Source: Tigriopus japonicus | Taxonomy: Eukaryota; Arthropoda; Copepoda; Harpacticoida; Harpacticidae | Length of the DNA: 64,000 nt | Direction: 5' to 3' | Assembly: GCA_010645155.1 (NCBI GenBank) | Contig: CM021315.1 | Coordinates: 5,396,820-5,460,819, forward strand | Shown here: one piece after another, positions 11,028 through 22,225 of the stretch | Layout of the letters: every line of letters begins with the position of its first letter | Position numbering within the stretch: the first letter of the stretch is position 1 | Notes under the pieces: generated by a model | What the model was told of the DNA's origin: nothing | Databases searched by the model: none | The model's input: the letters and a program-made list of their open reading frames with translations, nothing else | Program-made: the position numbers and the translations under genes

Positions 11028-11088
11028 GTAGCATCTTCAATCTTTGGAACATCTTCAACCCACGGAATACTTCCAATCCATAGGACCT
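11028..11088. repeat. Degenerate 18-bp tandem repeat
   Basis: Three adjacent units can be aligned: CATCTTCAATCTTTGGAA, CATCTTCAACCCACGGAA and TACTTCCAATCCATAGGA, spaced exactly 18 bases. Looser copies may precede them (ATCTTCGATCTTTGAAAC near 10905). No reading frame is conserved around it. Confidence 0.5.
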
Positions 11089-11830
11089 CTGCTCCTAGTA
11101 CCCTTTCGATTTCCATTCGTCTAACATGCTCCACTATTTCCTGGAAAAATGGGGTTACTTTGTGTTGGAAAATCTGAGCAAAGTCTCTTTATTAATCGCC
11201 CTCAGTTATTGAAATTTAGTGGCTGCATGTGAAAAGTAGTAGTTTTCTCTTAACATTAGGTTATTTCCATTAAACATAATCAAAAACCTAAACGGTTCAA
11301 GTACAAGACATTTGCTATAAAATAATGTATAGTTCACCGAAAATGGGAAAAATCACTTCAGAGGGGAGTGATTTCTTGCCCTTGCGGCTCGTTTGTTTGG
11401 ATTTTTTCCCTCCTTCTATTTCCTCCTCGTCTCTCGACCAATCAGAAACGAGAACACGAAATGAGACTTCTCTTCTTTTACATGAGCTTCTGTAAGCTAA
11501 ACTAGAAATAAACTGACATTAGATCGATTGAAATGAGGCAATATGAATCAGAATTAACCTTAACATTTTGAAACAGTTCTCATAGCTTTAATTTTGTCTC
11601 TAAAACACATCTTTCTAATATATTATTTCATTGTGAACAAAAAAGTAAAAGTGGCTTAAAAGTAAAATGTAATAATTAGTGACAAAGTCAAAAATTGATA
11701 GGTGAATTGCAAAAACTTACTTAAATAGGTTCTGTCATATTTATTATGACTACGAAATTTCAAAACTTTTTACAAGTTAGGCATAACAGCAGGGATGGCA
11801 AATTTTGGCTTTTACTGAATTTCTGCCATT

Positions 11831-11956
11831 TGTGGCAGAAAATGGCAGAAAGTGGCAGAAAGTGGCAGAAAGTGGCAGAAAGTGGCAGAAAATGGCAGAA
11901 AATGGCAGAAAGTGGCAGAAAGTGGCAGAAAGTGGCAGAAAATGGCAGAAAATGGC
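11831..11956. repeat. 10-bp tandem array (TGGCAGAAAR)
   Basis: About twelve consecutive 10-base units alternate between AGTGGCAGAA and AATGGCAGAA. Because 10 is not a multiple of 3 and the unit has no stop, all frames stay open, which yields artificial repetitive ORFs on both strands. The array lies just inside the left end of the 3.3-kb hAT element and is mirrored at 14998-15105. Confidence 0.92.
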
Positions 11957-12094
11957 CGCTAATGGACAAAATTACGCATAGACTGATGTTCAACTACAAA
12001 TTTGGATTTGTAGAATGAGATTTAAAGAATAAAATGTAATTAAAGTTTACACAAATACTTAGGAGTACACAATGGCTACCTATGTACTTAAAAG

Positions 12095-13842
12095 TGTTTG
12101 CTCAAATGCCAAGACTTTTAATGTCATTCTCCAATTTCAGAGTATCATAAGGAAAATATTTTGTGAAAGTGTACATTTTTTATCAGCTAAAACAACTATA
12201 TTAAATCCCTTCATACCACTAAAACAAATATATATTTCAAAATCTTAGTAATAGATATTGAAAAATCCTTAGTCATGAATTGAAGCAAAATTTCATGAAC
12301 ATATATGGTGCAGATAAGAAGCTATCACTACTTTAAACCAAGGGTGTGCAAACTGATTTAGCAATGGGGCAAATTGGCCGGACCGTTGGTGCTCGCGGGC
12401 CACACCATCCAAAACGACAAATAATTTCAAGTATAAAATTCACGGGCTATGCCAAAATCATGCTGCAGGCCACAGTCTATTGATAATAACAGATCCTCTC
12501 GCGGGCCACGCAAAATCAGCCCGCGGGCCACATTTGGCCCGGGTTTGCACACCTCTGCTTTAAACCTTCAAATTTTATCAAATTATACCACTGATTGCTC
12601 CGTTTATGTGTTAAAGTAATTGCCAAGAAATATTAAACACATTTTGAACATTACAAAACAAAGAGAAAAGTTTTCATTTCTCCACTATTTTCTGTATAGA
12701 TTATGATGATAAAATTTATTTTTACTTAAAACTAACCTATATTGCACATTTTTGAATTCTTTTTTCGTAAATATTTTAGTATTTGATAGTGTTACATGAC
12801 ATTAAAATTTGCGGAAGATCTGTGTTAATTTGTTAAAATATTTATTTGTAAAACGAAAATTTTTGTCATAAGTTGCAGAATTTGAAACAAAAGTTATTGG
12901 TTGAAAATTTACAAAATCTTTAAATTATTTTTGGCAATAATTGTTCAAAAAAATAAAGAAAAAAATATCCAAATATATACATTTTAAGTTAGTTTTGAAA
13001 GATATTATATACTTATTTTTCGATAAAGACAGAATTTGGATAACACAGAAAAATGTTTATTTATCTTTGTGATGCCGAAACAGTATATAATATGCCTTGG
13101 CAATTACTTTAACACACCATTGGAGCATTTTGGGTGTTTTTTGGTGCAATTTGAAAGTTAAAATTAATGGTTGTTAAACATCTGCTAAATAGATATTGAT
13201 ACAATTTTATATCAAATCATAACTAAGGACCCTTTGAATGTCTATAGAGGTTGTGAACAATTCCAAATATAGTGAAATCTAGCCCTTTTATCCTCATATC
13301 TGTGCTGGTCAGCTAGGCCAAAGTGCAGAGGAACAGTAGGGTAGCCAAAATGAGAAGATAAGCAAGTGCTGGGTGGGGTGGTTTGTTAAACCTAGTCAAG
13401 AAATAAGTGCGTATAAATCACTAAAGACAGTTACGTCAAGTGACTTTACTTAAAGCTAATGTTCTGGTTAGGATAATTTACTTTTGCATGCTTAAGATGA
13501 CAATTGTAAAATGATTATCAATATGTGACCAACATGTGATTGACTTTGAGCTTTTACCTCCCTTTTGTTTGTCTCCACTTATGGGGGGAAATTGTTACAC
13601 CGATATGTTTAGTTCACATTCTCTATTAACAAGGTTTTGGAATAATTGTTCGATTTAGTGGTTTTAAGTCATTTGATATAGTTATCTGACCTTATGAAAG
13701 ATGTACACATTCACAAAATATGCTCCTTATTCTCATGATATTCCTGATTATTCTTTGACTGATTCCTGACTTATTTGACTATTCTCTGACTTATTCCTGA
13801 TATCGGAAAACGCCATTTGAAGTCTTGGCATTTGAGCAAACC
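12095..13842. repeat. Widely spaced inverted repeat inside the hAT element
   Basis: GTTTGCTCAAATGCCAAGAC at about 12095-12115 is the exact inverse of a sequence at about 13820-13842. A second pair lies inside: TTAAAGTAATTGCCAA at about 12612-12628 and its inverse at about 13099-13115. The outer pair could be the ends of a 1.75-kb element or relics of nested foldback elements. No target duplication could be read. Confidence 0.55.
12339..12557. mobile_element. hAT-type MITE (TIR CAGAGGTGTGCAAAC)
   Basis: The 219-bp insert is flanked by an exact 8-bp repeat CTTTAAAC (12331-12338 and 12558-12565). The ends are CAAGGGTGTGCAAAC and, as reverse complement of the right end, CAGAGGTGTGCAAAC. Inside are palindromic GGGCCA/TGGCCC motifs (GCGGGCCACA, TTTGGCCCGGG) typical of this widespread kind of hAT MITE. 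It is nested in the 3.3-kb hAT element. Confidence 0.92.
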
Positions 13843-15130
13843 CATAACCAGAAACTTTAAACACCGTGAGTAACAACCTTTACCTCAAAATTAAATATAA
13901 ACATCATTATAGATGCAAAATAACTAGAAATACATATTTCACTTAAAAACACGTCTTTTCATAAGATAGATATTCCTTGGTTAAAAATAAGTCATTCCTT
14001 TAATGCGCCATATATTGATAATAATTCAGGATGAAGTAAGAACTTTTATTGAAGTTATGACGAAAGTTTATGTGAAATAAAGAAAAGCTCCTATGATAAA
14101 CTTTATCATATTTCAAATTGTCCAAAGTCACTAAAATATTAGATAGTGTTGAAAAGGGATCTCAGAATAAGATTATCCCTACTTTCTAGAATGCTTGATG
14201 TTTTCATATGGTTTGTTAATTGATAGCGTAATTAATTAAACGAATTAATAAATGAATTATGCCCCAGGAAGTAATTGTTGAAATTTTTCGTAAAGTATTA
14301 TTAATACTCATTAAATATTAAAAAGAAAACGATAATGACTTTTTTGGGACTAGATTTCAAATTTTGTTTATTTGGTTTTATAGTAATTCATTTTAAACTA
14401 ATTCAGTTCATAGCAAGCCAGCATCTTCAAATCAGACTTTGATGAAACGGAATGTTAAGTCGTAATTCATACATCAAACATATTGCAATTGTAAAAGTTA
14501 AGAAAGTCAGTGTTTAATTTCATTTTATATTTGAGTAAACAAACTTGACTTGAAAATAACACGTATTTTTTACTTCAAATGAATTTTGTAAGACTATGTT
14601 GTAATTGGATTTTGAAAAACAGAACTTAGACCTTAGTATTTAAATTTTGAAAAGAAATGCATTTAAGATATTTTAACATTTTAGAAACCTACCATTCTAA
14701 ACTATAGTGTTCGAATAGTGACAGATAATAGTGCATAATAGAATTAAATCGCATTTAAGGTTTAACTATCGGTACACATTTAAGACAAAATAAGAGTGCT
14801 TGATTTGGCCACCTCCCTTCAGGGGAAATTTTAAAAAACGAATCGAGCAGATCGATTTCATGAACTTGTATCTTCCTTCTTCGATGCAATGAGCTTTTGG
14901 AGGGATGGTAAGGCCATAGTTAGACATCAAAAGTTCCAAATTTTGTCTCTTAAAGTTTTGAATATATTGACTTACACGAGTTTCCTGAAAAAATAATTTC
15001 TGCCATTTTCTGCCACTTTCTGCCATTTTTTGCCATTTTCTGCCACTTGTTTCGCATGAATAAAAGCCATTTTCTGCCACCAATTTCTGCCAGGTGGCAG
15101 AAAGTGGCTTTTATTCATATGCCATCACTG

Positions 15131-16921
15131 CATAACAGTGTAGCACTGTCAGCCTGACGACTGCTACAAATGCGCAACTTCACCAGGGCTGCCAGATAAT
15201 TGTTCAAAAAAAAGTCATTTCACATGATAATGCAATATTGTGCGCAAGGAAAACGCTCTAATGGCTTCAAGTGACGTTCTAAATATTCACCAACCAATTT
15301 TGTATCTAGATAGATTAAGTTTTCCTAAAAAGTTAGAAACTCAATGCAAATCAGCGTGAAGATTCATCAAGAGCTGACATTACCGAGTCAATTCACAGCA
15401 GCACTGGGCTTGAACGCGCATCGAGGTTGAAAGAAAACGAGAGGGTTATCTTCCGGCACCCCCGGTTTTGGTCAGCCTTGGCCTTCAAAGGCTATTAAGG
15501 TCAAACATTATGCTTTCAAAGGTAAGCTGAGATCACGAGCGTCAATTTGGTAGTAAATACATCTCTATCATCATCTATATTTTTGCTTTCCTCCTTTTAT
15601 TCATTGTGGACAAATACCAAAATTACTCCACTACCTCCATTTATACCCCCGTGCTTACTCCTGTATCCCCACCCAGCCAATACTCCTTAATCAGCCAGAT
15701 AAAATGGTGTTAGAGTGGCTCACAACATTAAAGACATTAAATAGTGCATAGGTAAAGTTGCCTCAAACAGGTCGAACCCAAGAACCACAGTACAATGGAA
15801 CCGACGTCTTGGGACCGAAATGGCACATGCGCGTACTGTTTTATCATAGCGCTCTAGTCTTAACAATATTCTGCTTGTTTTGGTCACCATTTTTGATTTT
15901 CATCTACTCTCTTCAGGGACCCTGTGGCACGTTGTCTTCTTCAGATTAATTATATTTGAACCAACAAATTAGGACAGACCAGCTGACCTAAGCTGACTTA
16001 AAGTGTGGCAAAACAATAAGTTAAGTCACCTTTGTATAACTTTCAAACCAATGATTGCTCTTGGGGCCAATCAATGAGCGTCTTAAATACTGATGGGATT
16101 TCCCAAGCTATCAAGCACTTCAATTTTTCAAGCTCTGGTTGTTTCCATTTCAGCTGCCTCAAGCTAAACCAAGCATTCAAGCCACAGGGCTCAGAGGACC
16201 TATGGGTAATAGCAGGGTTGCCAAGATATTTGTTGTCCTTTTTGCCTGTTCTAAAAATAAAAGCAGAAACTCCTATGCCGTTGCAGAATTTGTCATTTTT
16301 TTCCTAGATTTTTCAAGATATTTGCCTTCTCAGGGGCTATATGAAGCATACTTTGTTAAACTTGAGTGCAAACTATTTTACTCAATTTCTGGTGGCCAAC
16401 AAATTGAATTTTAACTGGCAAGCCTGACATTGGGTGAAGGTGCTTGAAACTGCTTGCAAGCTTTCAAGCGCAGCTGAAAACTGTTGCTTGGCCCAAACTC
16501 CTCTTCAAGCTGCAGCTTGTTTCCCATCAGTAGTCTTAAAGTCATTTTGAACATTGCAACAGTTGCATCAAGCAACCCTTAATCTAGTAGAGGCCTCATC
16601 TTTGGCAGTTCGCCCAGCCAAATTAGCCAGAACACAAAAGAGACTTGGCTAAATTTTCGGCTGAATTGGCATTCGATCTTTGCCTTTCACCTCATTTAGG
16701 TCACCTCCGGCCCGTTTTGCCGTGCCGTGAAAAGTCCACCTCTGGAAACGTTCTTGACTCGACCTATTTGAATCAGATGCCTTTGAAGGGACTGAGAAAT
16801 GCAGGCCCTAATTAAGCGGACGGTTTATTTGCTCTCAAATGATGTTTTCATTGGAAAGTCAGGCACCTCTTGAGGTGTTCATTTTTTCATTTGTTGTTTA
16901 TCTGAAAGCATATTATTTTTA
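15131..16921. other. Gene-free stretch containing one MITE
   Basis: Apart from the MITE at 16088-16532, I see no gene or element. Small open frames at 15758-15949 and 16032-16414 are chance or lie in the MITE. Confidence 0.6.
16088..16532. mobile_element. MITE family A, copy 1 (TIR TACTGATGGGA)
   Basis: The 445-bp element starts TACTGATGGGATTTCCCAAG and ends CTTGTTTCCCATCAGTA. It is flanked by the exact 8-bp repeat GTCTTAAA (16080-16087 and 16533-16540). A near-identical copy is at 36760-37203 with a different 8-bp repeat, which confirms both borders. There is no coding capacity. The 8-bp duplication suggests the hAT superfamily. Confidence 0.93.
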
Positions 16922-16922
16922 T
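16917..16922 (-). promoter_or_regulatory. Poly-A signal overlapping the receptor stop codon
   Basis: On the minus strand the end of the receptor reads GGC TAA TAA AAA, so an AATAAA hexamer starts inside the stop codon. If used, the 3' UTR would be only about 10-30 bases. No other hexamer stands out nearby. Confidence 0.45.
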
Positions 16923-19900
16923 TAGCCATATGTGCCACAAAAGAGAAAAAAGGATTTTTGGAACAAATTGGAAACGCAAAATTCGACAATTAAAATGCCG
17001 ATACTGATTAGAATGCCACAAGCACATAGGATAAACGCAGGAAGAGTGACAATAAACTCAATTCCGTCATCAGTGTTGTCTTCCTCTAAATTGCAAGTGC
17101 CTCTAATTGAAAGATCAGGCTTGCCAAATGACAAACGATTCAAAAAAGTCACCCAAAGTCCAGAATCCCGTTGTCTTCTGAGATGAAAGTTGAAAAGGTT
17201 TCTGAACGGGGAATCTTTAGTGATACCCAAAGAACTAAAACCGATGAGAAAATTATCTATCGGTGCAAACATATATTGACAGGGATCATCAGCAGCCAGG
17301 AAAAAATACCTCAAATCCAAAATCAAATAGTAGCCCTGTTTTAAAAGCCGCATTGCGTTCGTTTCCTTCGATTTTTGGTTTGAGATGAAAGTGTTGCCCT
17401 CATAAACTGATTTTTCATCATGCCTGATTTTTCGCTCAAAGACGTCCTTTAAAGTTGTTCCGTTCTTGGCATATCGAAATACATCATAAACGTTTGTCCC
17501 AACTTTCAAAGCAAGTTTATGTTCCGGTTTCAAAAAGTCTTCTAAGCTTTTCACAGGTATGGTTATTTTTTGTGTGGCCAGAAATGAAATCAGAACACCG
17601 TTGTAAGTGGAAAAAATTATGTAGCAAAAGCAAATGGTTGACAACAACAGAATTCGCAAACTTGGCTTCAAAACTTTCACATCGATCTTCGTGATCTCCC
17701 GGTTTAAAATGGCACCAAGAAAATGCCCCAAAACCATTTCAAAAGGGATCTTGAGCACCCTTGCCATACCAATTAGTGCCATCATTAAAACTGACAACAT
17801 AGCAAAAAATGCTTTCCAAAAAAGGGCGTCGTATCCACGAAAATAGGTGGTCCAATCCAATGACCCTTTTGGACGCATCAAAATGAGCCTGCATATAAAT
17901 TTATCATGAAAAAAGTTAGGAGGTATTGGTAATAAAAAAGTAGGTCGAGTATATTAGAGTATAATAAAAAACGTATTTAAGAAGCCTTAGTACGTACAAA
18001 AAAACTATCTTAAAAATAGCCAATGTTCTGAAACTAATCTCGAAAAAGGAGAAAGGACATTTTAACCCCACATGTTACCACATAGACGGCAACCACTTTT
18101 GGGTCAAGGCCCGAAGACTATGATTACATGTTGTCTGGGGCCCACAAATTAACAACAAAGAGCTTTGTGCCCATGAGTACAGTACAATGGATGTCTAGTG
18201 AGCCCACCAAAGACCACCCTTGGTGGGCCACGGCTCACCACTTGCCTACCTCTGGCCTAGAGGATAACATTTTTCACCACAGATATATGAACAGATACGA
18301 AATACTTAAGTGGACAAGTGTTTCATTTTGAAGGACAAATCCCTGGTTGCTGTTTCAAAGCCTTCAGTCACAACTGACGATCCAGTAAGTCCAAACCTTA
18401 GATATCTAAATAAACTCTGCCCTGGATAGCGTGCAAGCATTAGTCAGGCTGATTTTGCAAGGGGGGGGGGGGATGGAGTGCATTGAATTTGTGAGGAAAA
18501 TGTCACCCTCACAACCGTTGAGTGGACACTTAGGGTGGCCAAACTTATTGATTGGGATTGGCCTCACACATAGTGTCCTTCAAGCCACATTAAGTGAAGA
18601 ATCCCAAAATGGACTTAAATATGCAATGTTGAATAAATTGTCTGTGGTATTTGAAATAATTTAGGTTGCCCTCAGAGAAGGGCCAAAATATTTCAACGTA
18701 GTTTTATTCAAAATCACCCTTTGATGCAATGAAGAATGACCATTTGATGTAAGACAAAACAACCAAAATCTTCAAGGTCAGCAAGGTCAGCAAGGCTGAT
18801 GTATGTGGCTAGTGGATGTGGAAACACCAGCCAAAAGAAGGAATCCAGCACCATGTTGCAATTGTGAGTATTCAAGAATGCATTGGGGAGAAATATTATT
18901 TTAAGACCTTATTTCAAATGCTACAATATATTGTATGGTATGGCTGGCATTTGTCTGGTCACTCATTTCAAATTTCTAGCAAATTTTGTCTGCTCAAGAG
19001 ATGGCAACCAGCTTAATCGTTTTTTGAATATACTGAGGCAATACTCTACTGAAATTCAACGATTTTTCACACAACTTTTTCTAATCTACAGGTGTTAGTT
19101 GACCTTCAAAACGCATTACTATGTCGTATCTATGGATATCTGTGTTTGTCACCATCTTTTGCAAGCTTCAATTGAATTGCTCTATTGTTGGTTAATTCAG
19201 TTTGTATTATTACTATAGCTGTTTTAACTAGAATTGCTACTTCTTTTTACATAAACAGCTACAAGCCCTACGATGATTTTGATGAAATTAATGTGATACT
19301 CTCCATTGCCATAGTAAACCACAATTTGGCAACCAGTAGACATCGAGGCGTTTTTTGATGGGCTACCATCAAAATACCGGACCCTTCAGGGGAAATCCTC
19401 GAAGGTATACATCTTTCAAATTGTGCTTTTTGGGTTTTATTCCTACCAGTTTGTACATGTCTGTACATAATTCATGTCTGCATAGAAATCTTTCTCCTAT
19501 ATATTGAATACTTTACTTGAAATTGGTGGCCCAACAAGGTTCCATGAAATCAATGGCTTTCAAACGCTCCTGAGTGATTGATAGCTCAGCCATTCCAATG
19601 TCAACCTCTCTCCGTTGAAGCATGCCTATAACTCCGTCAAAATTGCTTTCATCAACTAACATCCCGTAACCGTTGCCTGGGACTGGAATTAATTTCGATG
19701 TGAAGTTCAGTGATGCTTGAAGTTCCGTCACAATTTGACCCAGATATCCTCCGTATGACCCATCAGGATTTAAAATGAACATGGCATAGTTATTCGTATG
19801 ATATCCAACTCTAAATTGAAGACCTTGCAAGTTACTTCGTCGAAGCCAAATGGATGGTTCGTCCAATTGAAATCCCACGATCGGATCATAAATGCCGATC

Positions 19901-21629
19901 TCATTCACAACCAATTGGTCACTCTCGACGTCGATTTTGTATATTTCGATGACGGTGGCATTTGCTCCATGAATCATATAAATCTGATAACTTGGGTTAC
20001 AAATACCTAAGTAGCGAAAAAGCATCGATTGTCAATACTTACCCTCGACTCAATATTCAATTGCCACTCTTTAATTCGATCTAGGTGGCAATGATTCAAA
20101 ACAATAATGGCCTTTTGGCTCAAAACGCTGTGGTCAAGATCTGTCCAAGTGGGACAATCTTTTAACACCAATAAGATGGATTCCGCCGAGTGGTTCATCT
20201 GAAGAAATTGACTGGAAAAAGAGTCAAATGACCTTGTACTCTTCTCAGGCCTTCATGGTTTTCTTGACGGTCATTAAAAAGTAGCCTACGGCCAACGCGA
20301 CGGTAGATTTGGCCTCGCTAAAGACCACGGTATTACCTAGACCAGTGATGCTGAACCTTTTTTCCTCAAATCCCCACTTCTCAACTGGCCAAGTCCCCGT
20401 TCCCCACCAGTGCCACCACGAAATATGATAGTTAAAAAACAGTTTTAATGAGACTTCTGTTCCTGTTTTCCTTCAATAATGGCCCCAATATTGGGCGCGA
20501 TTTTAGAAATTGCGCATCGCATGTCTGATTCAAGGGCGATCAAACGGTTTCGGGATTTGGTTGTGATCACAGCCATAGCAGAAAAGGCAGTCTCCCGAAC
20601 CGTCATTCCCCCCTTGGCCAACCCCAAATTCCCCACTGGTGGGAAATTCCCCACTGGTTTCGCACCAAGGACTTAGACTAAGATGGTAGCGTTTGAATTT
20701 ATCATCTTTGCTCCCATTTAAGAGAGAAAGAGAGTGTTATATATTTCTGGAGCTGTTCTGTGTCACAAAAAAATCTCAGCCAAAGTATGTCTGGACACAT
20801 GCTGTCATTCATGGTCAAGGACTTGACAACACCTTATTGTCCTTGGCCCGACATCCCTTCGGAATATTGGCGATCACGCACCTTCGTCCGGCTTCCTGCC
20901 AAATGCCATCAGCGACGGAGGCTGACAAAGGATCTGTTCAATCTGACCCACCCTATCTACTGCAATAACCAAGAGTTTCATCATCTCCCTCTACCCAACT
21001 GTACTTGTACTGTCTGTCATTCTCCTCTTCATTTCTTTCATGTGCACTGAAACCATTCTAGTCAACTCACTGTGATATCACGATTTCACTATTTCTAACG
21101 TTTTTCATCCATTTGACTTGTGTCTTTCTTTAAATGTATGATTTTACATACGGTTTACAAAAAATACATTACAATTTCAGCTCAATCGAACGACGGAGTC
21201 AAAAGTTTTGCGTCTTTGAAATTCAGGCAAGCGTAGGTGGAAAATGAACTCGTCATACCTATTATTGCAAGATCTGGCAACTCTTCAAGTTGAGAGTAAT
21301 CTCGAGTATTATTAAGCGACCTATAGACTGCCATATTAAAATTTGAAGGCCTTTCTTCTTTCATTTTACAGCTTCACTAGCATTTATCGATGGGACTTGT
21401 AATCATCCACTTACTTGGGACTAAAGAAGTGGAGAGGAAGAATGGGAATGTTACTTTCAGGCCAAAATAGTTCTAAAGCCTCAATCTCATCGTCGTTGAT
21501 CCAAATAGCAAGGGGATAATATTCAATTTGATGAACATGCTGAGCCAATTGAAAAACAGATAAGGCACTTTGAGCGAGTTTAAAATTGAAAATGGAGGAG
21601 ACAATAAAGAACACCGTCCAATATTTCAT
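16922..21629 (-). CDS. Ionotropic (glutamate-like) receptor, multi-exon
   Basis: This is a predicted ligand-gated channel of the ionotropic receptor family, the variant glutamate receptors that serve chemosensation in protostomes. Exon 1 (about 21629-21419) starts with a signal peptide, MKYWTVFFIVSSIFNFKLAQ. Further exons lie at about 21379-21260, 20198-20043, 19983-19517 and 17888-16922. Exon 4 is the first ligand-binding lobe and keeps the Arg of the SITQERLKAIDF motif that binds the amino-acid carboxylate in glutamate receptors. Exon 5 has TM1 (AFFAMLSVLMMALIGM), the M3-like STYNGVLISFLA, the second lobe and a last TM. Splice joins 3-4 (60-bp intron, phase 0) and 4-5 (1.6 kb, phase 2) are clean. 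The exon 2-3 join is unresolved, as no donor and acceptor share a phase. The length, near 640 aa, fits the family. Confidence 0.85.
17889..19516 (-). other. Receptor intron 4, 1.6 kb
   Basis: The intron has a GTAAAG donor and an ATGCAG acceptor on the minus strand. It holds a run of 12 G near 18463 and a possible hAT-like end (rc CAGAGGTAGGCAAGTGG at about 18240-18256) without a readable partner. I see no exon in it. Confidence 0.6.
20343..20670 (-). mobile_element. Internally deleted hAT element with a transposase C-terminal fossil
   Basis: The minus-strand frame at 20654-20445 reads TAFSAMAVITTKSRNRL, then LESDMRCAISKIAPNI and KQEQKSH. This is the C-terminal dimerisation region of hAT transposases of the domesticated ZBED5/SCAND3-like group. 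The borders are CAGTGATGCTGAACC at the left and, as reverse complement of the right, CCTTGGTGCGAAACC (10 of 15 match). They are flanked by ACCTAGAC (20335-20342) and ACTTAGAC (20671-20678), a target repeat with one change. The element lies in an intron of the ionotropic receptor. It is a relic. Confidence 0.72.
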
Positions 21630-21679
21630 GTTTGTAGAATGGGTCGTCACTCATGGGTTTGAATTTCTTTGCCACCTAT

Positions 21680-21692
21680 CGTTGTTTTATAA
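21680..21692 (-). promoter_or_regulatory. TATA-like box upstream of the receptor
   Basis: The minus strand has TTTATAAAAC about 55-60 bases before the first in-frame ATG (21629). This is the right distance for a start site around 21660. An out-of-frame ATG (CCCATGAGTGACG, about 21654) lies between, so a short upstream ORF overlaps the start. Confidence 0.45.
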
Positions 21693-21966
21693 AGGCGGTG
21701 ACGAAATATACCCAAATCGTTCGAGAGCTCGTTTGCTTTTACTGATTAAAAACTAGAGGGGCACATAAAAAAGGTTAAACCATACTAGTTTTCCAGGAAG
21801 GTGTAACGAAAAAGGGTTGTTCTGGAGAACGTCATGTCTCCCAATTACTTTTGCTTGTGCCTGGAATCGTCACTTGTCTTGTTCTAACCCATGACCCAGA
21901 TACTGTATTCATCCTTTGAACCACGATATTATAGCAATAAGTGGACAAATTGGAACGATTTAATAC

Positions 21967-22225
21967 CTGTTGCGCCCCCACTAGCTTCTAGAATGCTTTG
22001 GATTAGTGAAGGATGTAATTTAAAGACCAATAAGTGATAAAGCATTGCTGGAACAACAAGTGTCGCTCCGATGTTTGGTTTTCTCTTCGTAGAGGGTTCT
22101 ACTTTTAAACCACAGTTTAAAGAACAATGAATGATGGGAATCAAAATTGTACTCAGCTGTGGAGAAAGGGGAATGGCTTGACGATATTTCCAATCATAAG
22201 CAGCTGAAATTTTCGTGTCTGCCAT
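21967..22225 (-). CDS. Possible first exon of an unrecognised gene
   Basis: An open frame starts with ATG in a good context (ACCATGGCAGAC) and codes about 86 residues. It reaches a plausible donor (GCAACAG|GTATTAA) at 21967/21966. It contains a hydrophobic stretch (STILIPIIHC) and VVPAMLYHLLVF. I recognise no family, and I find no following exon before the receptor gene begins at 21629. It could be a chance ORF or the 5' end of an alternative receptor transcript. Confidence 0.22.

Larger units (their letters stand above)
9291..11789. other. Gene-free AT-rich stretch
   Basis: I see no gene here. It contains a foldback repeat at 10368-10577 and degenerate 18-bp repeats near 11028-11088, listed separately. 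Short open frames around 9834-10173 overlap on both strands and show no family resemblance. The rest is unremarkable AT-rich sequence. Confidence 0.6.
11790..15130. mobile_element. Non-autonomous hAT element, 3.3 kb, with GGCAGAAA arrays at both ends
   Basis: The element is bounded by an exact 8-bp direct repeat CATAACAG (11782-11789 and 15131-15138). It begins CAGGGATGGCA and its other end, reverse-complemented, begins CAGTGATGGCA. Both ends carry a piece of TTTTGGCTTTTA/AATAAAAGCCA and then tandem copies of a 10-bp unit TGGCAGAAAR. On the left there are about 12 units (11831-11950); on the right a shorter, less regular array in inverted orientation (about 14998-15105). Such subterminal repeats are the usual transposase-binding sites of hAT elements. 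No transposase frame is present inside, so it must be mobilised in trans. It contains another MITE and inverted repeats. Confidence 0.88.

Noticed and set aside
11746..12018. Repetitive ORFs on both strands (MAESGRKWQK-type repeats)
   Set aside because: They come from the 10-bp array at the end of the hAT element; the unit lacks stops in any frame. No gene context.
18040..18260. hAT-like end CAGAGGTAGGCAAGTGG in the receptor intron
   Set aside because: Only one end is convincing and the flanks show no 8-bp repeat.
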